This document shows positions 33,020 to 41,463 of a stretch of DNA of 64,000 nt, in pieces (within the stretch, counting starts at the first letter, position 1; the number at the start of each line of letters is the position of its first letter). The DNA lies in contig NZ_CADIKC010000001.1 in NCBI RefSeq assembly GCF_902859805.1, forward strand, positions 1,550,001-1,614,000. The letters run 5' to 3'. The notes below the pieces were generated by a model. It worked only from the letters and a program-made list of their open reading frames with translations, was not told where the DNA came from and did not search any database. Origin of the DNA: Paraburkholderia sediminicola (GTDB taxonomy: Bacteria > Pseudomonadota > Gammaproteobacteria > Burkholderiales > Burkholderiaceae). A program made the translations under genes and the position numbers.

Positions 33020-35722
33020 GTGAAACTTTCACCTCGTCATCAGTCGCATGCTCGTACCAGTGAATCCCCTGGTTCGTTCGGCCTGAGCCCCGTAGCCGCA
33101 GTAGTCATGTCGGTGTTCGCGGCGCTGGGCGGCGTCCAGTCGACGAGCGTGCATGCAACAGAAACCAGTGACGCCAGCGCTGCAGTCCAGTTCGACACGA
33201 CGTTTCTGCGTACCGACCCGAAGCAAACCGTGGACGTCGCGCGTTTTGCGCGCGGCAACATGGTGCAACCGGGTGTGTACTCTGTCGACCTTTGGGTCAA
33301 CGACATTCGTGTGGCGCGCCAGGACATGCGCTTCGTGGCGACTCGCGACGGACAAAGCGCGCGTGCGTGCTTCAGTCGTCAGATGCTGGAAGCACTCGGT
33401 GTTGATTTCGCGAAGGTTGGTGCGGCTGCCGGTGCGAAGCTGCCGGAACATTTATCTGCCGAAGCAGCGGAGGTCGTGGGTAAAGACACGCACGCAGCTG
33501 CCGGCGCAAGCGCTGATGCCAGCAAGCAATCCGGTGAAACCGTCAACGCCGACGAATGCGTTGACCTTGCGGCAACGGTGCCTGACGCAACCGTCGACTT
33601 CGACTTCGCCGAACAGAAGCTCATATTGAGCGTGCCGCAGAAATACATGCGCAACGCCGCGCGCGGCTACGTGCCGCCTGACATGTGGCAAACCGGTGTG
33701 AACGCGGGCTTCGTGAGCTACAACGCGAATACCTATCACACCGCAGGTGCGGGTACGCAGTCGACACAAAGTTATTTGGGCCTGAACGCCGGCGTGAACA
33801 TCGACGCGTGGCATTTCCGTCATCAATCGTCGGTGTCGCAGCAGACCGGCCAAGCCACGCATTTTGACAACATCGCGACCTATGTGCAGCACGACGTTGC
33901 CGCACTGAAGTCGCAAGTGACGTTGGGCGATGGTTACACGACGGGCGACGTGTTCGACAGCGTGCAGTTCCGCGGTGCGCAGATCGCCACCGACGACCGC
34001 ATGTTGCCGGAATCGCTGCGTGGCTACGCGCCCGCGGTGCGTGGCACGGCGGAATCGAATGCGCGTGTGATGATCCGTCAGAACAACCAGGTGATTTATG
34101 AAACTAGCGTGTCGCCGGGGCCATTCGAAATCAACGACCTCTACGCGACCGGCTACGGCGGTAATCTCGACGTGACGGTGACCGAGGCGGACGGCCGCAC
34201 GAAGACTTTTACGGTGCCTTACGCCTCGGTCGCACAATCGCTTCGACCGGGTACGACGCGTTTCTCGGTGACCGCTGGGCAATTGCGTAACGACACGCTC
34301 GAAACGAAGCCGAACTTTGCACAGTTCACGCTGCAGCGCGGCCTCACGAATCTGGTGACTGCATATGGTGGCGGCGTGGCTGCGAACGGCTACGTGGCGG
34401 CTGACGTGGGCGCGGCGCTAAACACGAAGTTCGGTGCGTTCTCGGCGGATGTGGCCGCTGCACAGACTCAGGTGCCAAACCAGAGCACGATGCGCGGCAC
34501 CAGCTTGCGCATCGGCTACAGCAAGTTCATCGATCCGACGGGTACCAACATTTCGGTTGCCGCCTACCGTTATTCGACTGCTGGCTTCATGAATCTGACG
34601 GATGCGGCCTCGGTGCGCGATCTTGCGATGCACGGCGGCGATACGAACGCTGTTTATCGCCAACGCAACCGCTTCCAGTTGTCGGTCAACCAGAATTTCA
34701 AGGATCACGGAACCGTGTTCCTGAGCGCATCAGCGCAGCAGTACTGGAATCACGACGGCAGCGATATGTTCTATCAGGCCGGTTACATGAACAGTTTCAA
34801 GTACGGCACTTACAACATCACCGCGGGACGCACTCGCAATGCGGACGGTTCGATGTCCAACCAGTTCATGCTCAGCACGACATTGCCGCTCGGCCACAGC
34901 CAGCGTGCACCGTTGCTGTCGACGAACCTGTCGAGCTCGGGTGGCAGCACCAACCTGCAGGCCAACGTGAGTGGCTCGCTCGGCGATGCGAACCAGTACT
35001 CGTACAACGCGTACGGCACGTATGGCAGTGGCAACAGCAGCACCTCCGTCAACACGGGCGTGAGCGGTGCGTGGCGCGCGCCGTATGCGCAGATGACGGC
35101 GTCCGCAAGCGCGGGCTCGAGTTCGAGCCAGGTGTCGGCCGGTATCAGCGGGTCGGTCGTCGCGCATCCGGGCGGCGTGACGTTCTCGCAGACGGTCGGC
35201 GATACGTTCGGCATCGTCGAAGCACCAGGCGCTGCGGGCGCTAGCGTGACGAGCTCGCCTGGCGTCAAGCTCAATGGTCATGGTTACGCGGTGATTCCTT
35301 ACCTCACACCGTATGGCATGAACACCGTCGACATCGACCCGAAGGGCACATCGGCCGACGTTGAGTTCGAATCGACTTCGGAGCAAGCGGTACCGCGTCT
35401 GGGTTCGGTGGTGATGATCAAGTACAAGACAGTGAGCGGGCGTGCTGCGTTGATCCGCGCGCCGCGATTGGGCGACAAGGCGTTGCCGTTCGGTGCGGAT
35501 GTGGTTGACGGTAGCGGACACAACGTGGGTGTTGTGGCGCAAGACAGCCGTATTTTTGCGCGCGGTTTAGAAGACAAGGGCTCGTTGTTCGTGAAGTGGG
35601 GTTCGTCGGCAGCCGAACAGTGCCGAATTGATTACGTGTTACCAAAATCGACGGGCAAAGCTGGGGCGGCGTACATGTCGGTGGAAGGGCACTGCGTGGC
35701 TGGCCAGGAAGGCTCCAACTAA
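33020..35722 (+). CDS. Outer-membrane fimbrial usher (FimD/PapC family)
   Basis: A 900-residue usher, normal length. A GTG start opens a long signal peptide ending near VHATE. The N-terminal chaperone-binding domain starts VQFDTTFL. The 24-strand barrel follows (PDMWQTGVNAGFVSYNAN, then the RGxAPxVRGxA motif as RGYAPAVRGTAESNARV). The C-terminal region has the disulfide pair CRIDYVLP and GHCVAG. It lies 133 bases after the chaperone and 29 before the tip adhesin. It builds and secretes the fimbria. Confidence 0.93.
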   Translation: MKLSPRHQSHARTSESPGSFGLSPVAAVVMSVFAALGGVQSTSVHATETSDASAAVQFDTTFLRTDPKQTVDVARFARGNMVQPGVYSVDLWVNDIRVARQDMRFVATRDGQSARACFSRQMLEALGVDFAKVGAAAGAKLPEHLSAEAAEVVGKDTHAAAGASADASKQSGETVNADECVDLAATVPDATVDFDFAEQKLILSVPQKYMRNAARGYVPPDMWQTGVNAGFVSYNANTYHTAGAGTQSTQSYLGLNAGVNIDAWHFRHQSSVSQQTGQATHFDNIATYVQHDVAALKSQVTLGDGYTTGDVFDSVQFRGAQIATDDRMLPESLRGYAPAVRGTAESNARVMIRQNNQVIYETSVSPGPFEINDLYATGYGGNLDVTVTEADGRTKTFTVPYASVAQSLRPGTTRFSVTAGQLRNDTLETKPNFAQFTLQRGLTNLVTAYGGGVAANGYVAADVGAALNTKFGAFSADVAAAQTQVPNQSTMRGTSLRIGYSKFIDPTGTNISVAAYRYSTAGFMNLTDAASVRDLAMHGGDTNAVYRQRNRFQLSVNQNFKDHGTVFLSASAQQYWNHDGSDMFYQAGYMNSFKYGTYNITAGRTRNADGSMSNQFMLSTTLPLGHSQRAPLLSTNLSSSGGSTNLQANVSGSLGDANQYSYNAYGTYGSGNSSTSVNTGVSGAWRAPYAQMTASASAGSSSSQVSAGISGSVVAHPGGVTFSQTVGDTFGIVEAPGAAGASVTSSPGVKLNGHGYAVIPYLTPYGMNTVDIDPKGTSADVEFESTSEQAVPRLGSVVMIKYKTVSGRAALIRAPRLGDKALPFGADVVDGSGHNVGVVAQDSRIFARGLEDKGSLFVKWGSSAAEQCRIDYVLPKSTGKAGAAYMSVEGHCVAGQEGSN

Positions 35723-35751
35723 ACAGAGATGGGCAAATCGAAAAGGTGGGC

Positions 35752-36735
35752 ATGATGTTTCAAGTTAAATTTGTACGGCGTTCGTTGTTGCGTGCTCTTG
35801 TTCTGATTGTGTTCGCGATCGGTTGGACTGCGAATGCGCGCGCGGATTGTCCGACGGCGGCGTTGCCGATGACTTTCACCTACGGGACGATAGGAGTCTC
35901 CAATAGTCTCGCGATCGGCGACGTCATTCCAGGGACCGTAAAATCATTTACGCTTGCTGGAAAATGCGTTGCTACGACGCTTGCAAGCAAGCCTGTGGTC
36001 GCGTGCCCGCAGACACAAAGCGCGGTGGCGGGCATGACCGGTGTTTACACGACTGGCCTGCCCGGTGTGGGGATGCGGATGCGTGACGTCAACGGAAAAC
36101 CGCTCGTGGGCACGGGTGCCTGCTCCACTGACTCGTCGTTAGGCAATACCGGAACTGACGGGAGTTTCAACCTATCCGGGACGTTCGAACTCGTCAAAAC
36201 AGGGGCGATCACCGCCGGCGCGATTTCGAGTTCCTCGGCATACTACGCAACCGGTGTTCTGAACACGAGTGTGACGCTCAACGACGGCAACTACAAGATG
36301 TCTGTTGCAAGCGGTACTGCGGTTCGGCCCGTTACCTGTTCGGTTACTTCCGAGACGGCAAACCAGACTGTCGCCTTGTCGCCTGTGAGTACGTCGGCGC
36401 TCAATAGCGCAGGGGCGGTCGCCGGAAGTACGCCGTTTTCCATCGGGCTCAATTGCGATGCGGGCGTCAAGGTCGCGGTGACCTATAGTTCGACGTCGGG
36501 CAACTCGGGAGTCGCCTCGGTATTGGCTTCGACTGGCACGGCAACGGACGTCGGCGTGCAACTGCTCGATTCAGCGATGAAACCGATCGTTCTGGACAAT
36601 CCGCTTCAGATCAGCTCGGGTACAACCGGTAACGCATCGTTTCAGTTCCATGCTCGGTACTACCGGCTCGGAGCCGCGTCGGTGAAGTCGGGCACGGTCA
36701 ACTCGACGGCAATCTTCACCATGAGCTATCAATAG
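35752..36735 (+). CDS. Two-domain fimbrial tip adhesin
   Basis: A 327-residue minor subunit. Start is the first of two adjacent ATGs (35752/35755), with AAAAGG upstream; a GTG at 35746 is also in frame. The signal peptide ends near ANARA. An N-terminal receptor domain with several cysteines (KCVATT, ACPQTQ, GACSTD) is followed by a pilin domain from about residue 200 (PFSIGLNCDAGVKVAVTYSS) ending in the donor-strand sequence TAIFTMSYQ. It is the last gene of the chaperone-usher operon. A paralogue on the other strand is at 38861. Confidence 0.87.
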   Translation: MMFQVKFVRRSLLRALVLIVFAIGWTANARADCPTAALPMTFTYGTIGVSNSLAIGDVIPGTVKSFTLAGKCVATTLASKPVVACPQTQSAVAGMTGVYTTGLPGVGMRMRDVNGKPLVGTGACSTDSSLGNTGTDGSFNLSGTFELVKTGAITAGAISSSSAYYATGVLNTSVTLNDGNYKMSVASGTAVRPVTCSVTSETANQTVALSPVSTSALNSAGAVAGSTPFSIGLNCDAGVKVAVTYSSTSGNSGVASVLASTGTATDVGVQLLDSAMKPIVLDNPLQISSGTTGNASFQFHARYYRLGAASVKSGTVNSTAIFTMSYQ

Positions 36736-37108
36736 CCGTGTCACGCCGACGCTCGCGATTCGGCCAGCTTTACTTCATATGATTGTGAGGGGATCCGGTG
36801 CCCGACGGTCCCGGTCTCGCACCTGATCGTGCAATTTCCCGACGGTCCGGTCGCGTCGATCCCGCAAGCCCCATTTCCCGCCTCCTCGCCATGACGTGTA
36901 TCATTCGCACCTTGCGCTGTTCTGCGCTGGCGATTCCCGTATTGTCGAACGCTCGTTCGTGACCTGTTTCCAACGCGGTCGAGTTGCCTTGTGACGCGGG
37001 TCCCCGACCCAGCTCCCGCAGCCCGACGCCGCCGCGCCTAACGTGGCAGACCAGAGGCCACAAGCCTCTGGGGATCGCCCGAACCCCTATCCGTGACCGC
37101 CAGACCCG
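36736..37108. other. 373-base gap before prfC with a leader hairpin
   Basis: No gene is supported. A perfect eight-base stem, CCAGAGGC (37051-37058) with GCCTCTGG (37064-37071), sits 38 bases before the prfC start and is probably in its leader. No T-run follows, so it is not an obvious terminator. Confidence 0.5.
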
Positions 37109-38710
37109 ATGTCAGTCTCCGAACTCAAACGCCGCCGCACGTTCGCGGTCATTTCCCACCCGGACGCGGGCAAGACCACGCTTACCGAAAAGCTGCTGCT
37201 GTTCTCGGGCGCGATTCAGATCGCCGGTACCGTGAAGGGCCGCAAGAGCAACCGCTACGCGACGTCCGACTGGATGGAGATCGAGAAGCAGCGGGGCATT
37301 TCGGTGGCCAGCTCGGTCATGCAGTTCGAGTATGGCGACGCCGTCATCAATCTGCTCGACACCCCAGGCCACGAAGACTTCTCTGAAGACACATACCGTG
37401 TGCTGACCGCTGTCGACGCCGCCGTGATGGTGATCGACGGCGCGAACGGTGTCGAAGCGCAAACACTGAAGCTGCTCGAAGTGTGCCGTAGTCGCAAGAC
37501 GCCGATCGTCACCTTCATCAACAAGCTCGACCGTGAGGTGCGCGAGCCGCTCGAACTGCTCGACGAAATCGAACAGCACCTGGGTGTCGCCGCTGTGCCA
37601 TTCACGTGGCCGATCGGCATGGGCAAGGAATTCCAGGGTGTATACGACATCCAGCGCGATCAGGTGCGCCTGTTCCGTGCCGGCCAGGATAAAGCGGGCG
37701 GCGAAGTCGAAACGCTGCAAGCGCTCGGCGACGAAGAAGGCGAACGCCGCTTCGGTCACAGCTGGGTCAAGGCGAAGGAAGAGATCGATCTGATCACCGG
37801 CGCATCGCCTGATTTCGATCGCGAGCAGTTCCTCGCGGGTCAGCAATCGCCGGTGCTGTTCGGCTCGGCGATCAATAACTTCGGCGTGAAGGAAATTCTC
37901 GACGCGCTGGTCGATCTGGCGCCGCCGCCGTCGATGCGTATGACCGTTCAGCGTCCGGTGATGCCGGACGAACCCAAGTTCACCGGCGTCGTGTTCAAGG
38001 TGCAGGCGAACATGGATCTGGCGCACCGCGACCGCGTGGCGTTCATTCGCGTGTGCTCGGGGCATTTCGAACGCGGCATGGCCGTGAAAGTGACGCGCAC
38101 GAACAAGACGTTCCGCGCGAATAACGTGGTGACGTTCCTGTCGCAGCGTCGTGAGACGGTGAGCGAGGCGTATCCCGGCGACATCATCGGTATTCCGAAT
38201 CACGGCACGTTGAGTCTCGGCGATACGCTGACCGAAGGCGAGCAGTTGCAGTTCGTTGGGTTGCCGTTCTTCGCACCGGAAATTTTTCAGACGGTGGAAG
38301 TGGTCGATCCGATGCGCGCAAAGCAACTTGGCGAAGCACTGAAGCAGCTCGGTGAGGAAGGCGCGATTCAGGTGTTCCGTCCGGAAGTCGGCGGCTTGAT
38401 GATTCTTGGCGCGGTCGGTCAACTGCAGTTCGAAGTGGTGTCGCACCGTTTGTCGACGGAATACAAGGTCGACGTGCGGATGGCGCCGGCGCGCTATCGC
38501 ATGTCGCGTTGGGTGACCTGTGACGATGCCGCCGAGCTACGCCGTTTCACCGATTCGTACGCGGCACGGATCGCACTTGACGCGTCCGATGCGCCGACGT
38601 ATCTGGCGTCGCACGTGGGGGAAATCGAAGTCGCGCAGAAGGCGTGGCCGAAGATCGTGTTCAATGAGTTGCGCGAGCATTCGGGCGCGCCGTTCAAGAA
38701 GGTCATGTAG
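37109..38710 (+). CDS. prfC: Peptide chain release factor 3
   Basis: A 533-residue translational GTPase that recycles RF1/RF2 from the ribosome after termination. G-motifs are all present: SHPDAGKTT (G1), the switch region with GRKSNRYATSDWMEIEKQRG, DTPGHEDF (G3) and NKLD (G4), with the RF3-specific second domain and the C-terminal domain including QFEVVSHRLSTEYKVDV. Length is that of RF3. It is a housekeeping gene lying between two fimbrial tip-adhesin genes that point away from it and toward it, so the adhesin locus has formed around it. Start is ATG at 37109. Confidence 0.96.
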   Translation: MSVSELKRRRTFAVISHPDAGKTTLTEKLLLFSGAIQIAGTVKGRKSNRYATSDWMEIEKQRGISVASSVMQFEYGDAVINLLDTPGHEDFSEDTYRVLTAVDAAVMVIDGANGVEAQTLKLLEVCRSRKTPIVTFINKLDREVREPLELLDEIEQHLGVAAVPFTWPIGMGKEFQGVYDIQRDQVRLFRAGQDKAGGEVETLQALGDEEGERRFGHSWVKAKEEIDLITGASPDFDREQFLAGQQSPVLFGSAINNFGVKEILDALVDLAPPPSMRMTVQRPVMPDEPKFTGVVFKVQANMDLAHRDRVAFIRVCSGHFERGMAVKVTRTNKTFRANNVVTFLSQRRETVSEAYPGDIIGIPNHGTLSLGDTLTEGEQLQFVGLPFFAPEIFQTVEVVDPMRAKQLGEALKQLGEEGAIQVFRPEVGGLMILGAVGQLQFEVVSHRLSTEYKVDVRMAPARYRMSRWVTCDDAAELRRFTDSYAARIALDASDAPTYLASHVGEIEVAQKAWPKIVFNELREHSGAPFKKVM

Positions 38711-38756
38711 GCGAATAGGAATTTGTTGGCGCGGCTTGCAGTCGTGCCAGCAAATG

Positions 38757-38801
38757 GCCGGCTCGTGACGAGTGGCCCATGCCACTGCAGGAGGAGCCGG
38801 C
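38757..38801. terminator. Nested inverted repeats between convergent genes
   Basis: GCCGGCTC (38757-38764) pairs with GAGCCGGC (38794-38801) and encloses GTGGC-CCAT-GCCAC (38772-38785). It lies between the convergent prfC and adhesin genes, so bidirectional termination is likely, though no T-run is present. Confidence 0.5.
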
Positions 38802-38860
38802 TCGGCGCTTTCCTTGCGGTCACTCGTATCGCTGGCCGCATCCGGCGTTTCACAAGCTTG

Positions 38861-39814
38861 TTATTGATAGCTCATCGTGAAGATTGCAGACGCATTGACG
38901 GTCCCTGCCGTTACCGTCGGCCCACCTAGCCGGTAGTATTGTCCGTAAAACTGGAACGACATGTTTCCGGTAGTGCCTGAGCTCAGCTGAAGCGCCGTGT
39001 CGAGACTGATTGGCGTTCGCGAAGAGTTGAGCAGTTGCACTCCCACGCCTTTGGCGGTGCCATTCGACGCGATGACTGACGGAATTCCCGAGTTGCCCGA
39101 CGCGGAGCTAAACGTCACTGCTACTTTCACGCCGGCCTCGCAGTTAAGGCCAATCGAGAAAGGTGTCGTCGCGGCCGTTGCGCCGGCGCTGTTAAGCACC
39201 GAAGGGCTTACTGCCGCGAGAGGGATTGTCTGATTTGCAGTCGCAGACGTAACGGAGCAACCGACGGAGCGAACCGCGCCAGTGAGTGGCACTTGACCGC
39301 TATCGTTGATTGAGGACGCGTTAATCTGGGCAAGGAGGTAGGTGTTAAACGCCCCCGTCGCTGCTGAGCTGATCTTCACTAGTTCGACCGAACCGGAAAC
39401 CATGAAACTTCCATCCGCGGCGGTATAGCCCAATGGTGAAGTGCGCGGTAGGGGTTTTCCTTGGCTGTCACGCACACGCAAACCCACGTTGACGGACGGA
39501 ATTCCATAGACTGCAGTCATACCGCCGACTTCCTGTCCAGGTGCCACAAGAGCAACGGGCAGGTTTGCGCTAGGGATTTGTATGGATTTCATGCATGTAC
39601 CTGAGAGCGTAAATGACTTTACCGTGCCAGGAATCACTGCGCCAACTGGGAGCGAATTGGCTATACCTATGTCTCCATAGGAGAAGGCGGGCAAATTACT
39701 CGACGTACACAACTGCGCATGGGCGCCTGCTGCCCAGCCGAATCCTATCGTTACGAAAGCGAGTGCGTGCAAGAGCCAACGCTGGACTAATTTTGAATTG
39801 AACATCGTATTCAC
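38861..39814 (-). CDS. Second fimbrial tip adhesin, paralogue
   Basis: A 317-residue protein, strongly similar to the adhesin at 35752. Shared: VIPGTVKSFTLSGTC near the N-terminus and the C-terminal pilin domain TTPFSIGLNCEAGVKVAVTF through ASAIFTMSYQ. The middle is clearly different (no GACSTD equivalent). The signal peptide ends near AGAHA. Starts at 39814 (MNTMF) or 39805 (MFNSK) are both possible. It has no chaperone or usher of its own and faces prfC, so it probably uses the machinery at 32143-35722 as an alternative tip. Confidence 0.82.
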   Translation of the reverse strand: MNTMFNSKLVQRWLLHALAFVTIGFGWAAGAHAQLCTSSNLPAFSYGDIGIANSLPVGAVIPGTVKSFTLSGTCMKSIQIPSANLPVALVAPGQEVGGMTAVYGIPSVNVGLRVRDSQGKPLPRTSPLGYTAADGSFMVSGSVELVKISSAATGAFNTYLLAQINASSINDSGQVPLTGAVRSVGCSVTSATANQTIPLAAVSPSVLNSAGATAATTPFSIGLNCEAGVKVAVTFSSASGNSGIPSVIASNGTAKGVGVQLLNSSRTPISLDTALQLSSGTTGNMSFQFYGQYYRLGGPTVTAGTVNASAIFTMSYQ

Positions 39815-40240
39815 CTTTCAAATTGAGCTGGGCCCAGTCAGTGAGCATTGCTACCGTTGCAAATGATTCAACTGGCGCTAGCGGGAAGGCAGGTGGCAGA
39901 TGCATGTCGGCCGCACGTCGATGCAAAGCGCGTGTGGTCACAATGAGAGTCGCAGAAGATCCCGGTCGAGACACGACCTCGAAGGAGCTGGGGTCACAGG
40001 GAGATAGTGCAAGTCGCGGTCACCAGGGCTGGTTTCGGCAACGCGCCGCACGCACGCCAGACTCAATATTCGCCGGATGTCATCTCGCAATACATAGGAT
40101 CATTCTTAGTTGCGTAATAACATTCCTACGTGCGTGCGGATAAATCGGGCGTCGGAGCGAGTGACATTGATGTTCGCCATTTGAGCGCATGGCGCGAAAG
40201 AGCGGCATGATCGACGATCGCCAGCCTGACTCGGCTCGCT
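39815..40240. other. 426-base intergenic stretch
   Basis: I see no gene or strong hairpin here. It should hold the promoter of the adhesin at 38861, which is transcribed leftward from its right side, and it spans the 3' end of the LysR gene at 40241. Confidence 0.35.
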
Positions 40241-41110
40241 TCACCCCATCTTCAAAACCTCTTCCCGCATCCATCCGGCAAACGCTTGCACATGCTCAAG
40301 CGCCGCGTGGCGTTGCGCCACGTCGAGCCAGTAGCCGAAGGGTCCATTCACTTCGGCATCGGAAAACTGCGCGAGACTGCGGTCCGCCAGTTCCTCGACG
40401 ATCATGTTCCGATCGACCACCGCCAGCCCCACTCCCTTTCGAGCGGCGTGGATCGCCTGCTCCAGCGTCGAGAACTCGATGCCGTTTTCCGCGTAGCGTG
40501 CCGGCAAGCCCGCCGTCGCCAGCCAATTCGGCCACAGGTCGAGGCGGGCGTCGTTATGCAGCACATGTAGCGCCGGCATGTGTTCGAGCAGCATATCGAG
40601 CGATTCGCCGAGCAGACGCGGTGCGCCAACGAGTACATGGCGTTCGATCATCAGCAATTCGGAATGCGCACCTGTCAGCGCGTCGCGGCCGAAGCGAATA
40701 TTGCAGTGACAGTCTTCGGTGGGCGACGTGCGGACAGACAGCTCGACGTCGGGTAACTCGTCTGCCAGCGAACCGAGCCGAGGCGAGAACCATTGCGTCG
40801 CGAAAGTGGGCGGCACGGAGAGTACGAGGCGGCGTCGGCCTTTGGCCGCGGTGATTTGCCGGAAGCCGCGTTCGATGGTGTCGAAGGCGTCCGAGAGACA
40901 GGGTAGCAACTGCAGTCCGGCGGGCGTCAAACGGATACCCTTGTGATCTCGCTCGAACAGTTTCTCGCCAAGTGAGTCTTCCAGCAGCTTGATTTGGCGG
41001 CTCACGGCACCTTGCGTCACGCACAGGGCGGTGGCGGCACGATTGAAACTCATATGACGGGCGGTTTCTTCGAAGAAGCGCAACGCAATCAGCGATGGCA
41101 AGCGCCGCAT
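40241..41110 (-). CDS. LysR-family regulator, GcvA-like
   Basis: A 289-residue LTTR. The N-terminus MRRLPSLIALRFFEETARHM and the HTH (NRAATALCVTQGAVSRQIKLLED) are those of the GcvA/AmpR subgroup. The effector domain follows with NIRFGRDALTGAHSE. It is divergent from the Pat-type gene at 41464. An inverted repeat, GCAGGTG-N11-CACCTGC at 41142-41166, lies just upstream of its start and is a candidate operator. Target and ligand unknown. Confidence 0.9.
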   Translation of the reverse strand: MRRLPSLIALRFFEETARHMSFNRAATALCVTQGAVSRQIKLLEDSLGEKLFERDHKGIRLTPAGLQLLPCLSDAFDTIERGFRQITAAKGRRRLVLSVPPTFATQWFSPRLGSLADELPDVELSVRTSPTEDCHCNIRFGRDALTGAHSELLMIERHVLVGAPRLLGESLDMLLEHMPALHVLHNDARLDLWPNWLATAGLPARYAENGIEFSTLEQAIHAARKGVGLAVVDRNMIVEELADRSLAQFSDAEVNGPFGYWLDVAQRHAALEHVQAFAGWMREEVLKMG

Positions 41111-41141
41111 AAATCACCTTCTGTGTCTCTGTTCATCCGGT

Positions 41142-41166
41142 GCAGGTGGGCTAGCGTCACACCTGC
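41142..41166. promoter_or_regulatory. Inverted repeat upstream of GcvA-like gene
   Basis: GCAGGTG (41142-41148) and CACCTGC (41160-41166) are perfectly complementary with an 11-base spacer. They lie 32-56 bases upstream of the LysR start codon at 41110. No other element is seen in 41111-41463. Confidence 0.4.
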
Positions 41167-41463
41167 GCCGCGGAATATATGTTCGTGCCGTGCGCGTTGT
41201 CTCCGACGCGCTTTGCAGGCCATCAGTCAGCCTGCGGATCTGGAGGCTGGCGTGTCGTCTGGCAGCGCTACGATTGTCGCATTTCGGCTTGATATTTTGC
41301 TTGAGCACGCTAAAAAAATTCTGATGCGCGCTGGCTTGGATCAACCTGACCGTCGTGCGCCAAGCGGCTTACGCAGAAGCGCCGCGCAAATCGTCGACTT
41401 CGCCTATCCTGACGAAGACGCGCGCCTTGCTGCCGGCGCGCCCTCCCACTCAACGGAGCGCCC

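Noticed and set aside
37112..38446. 444-codon minus-strand frame
   Set aside because: Exact antisense of prfC.
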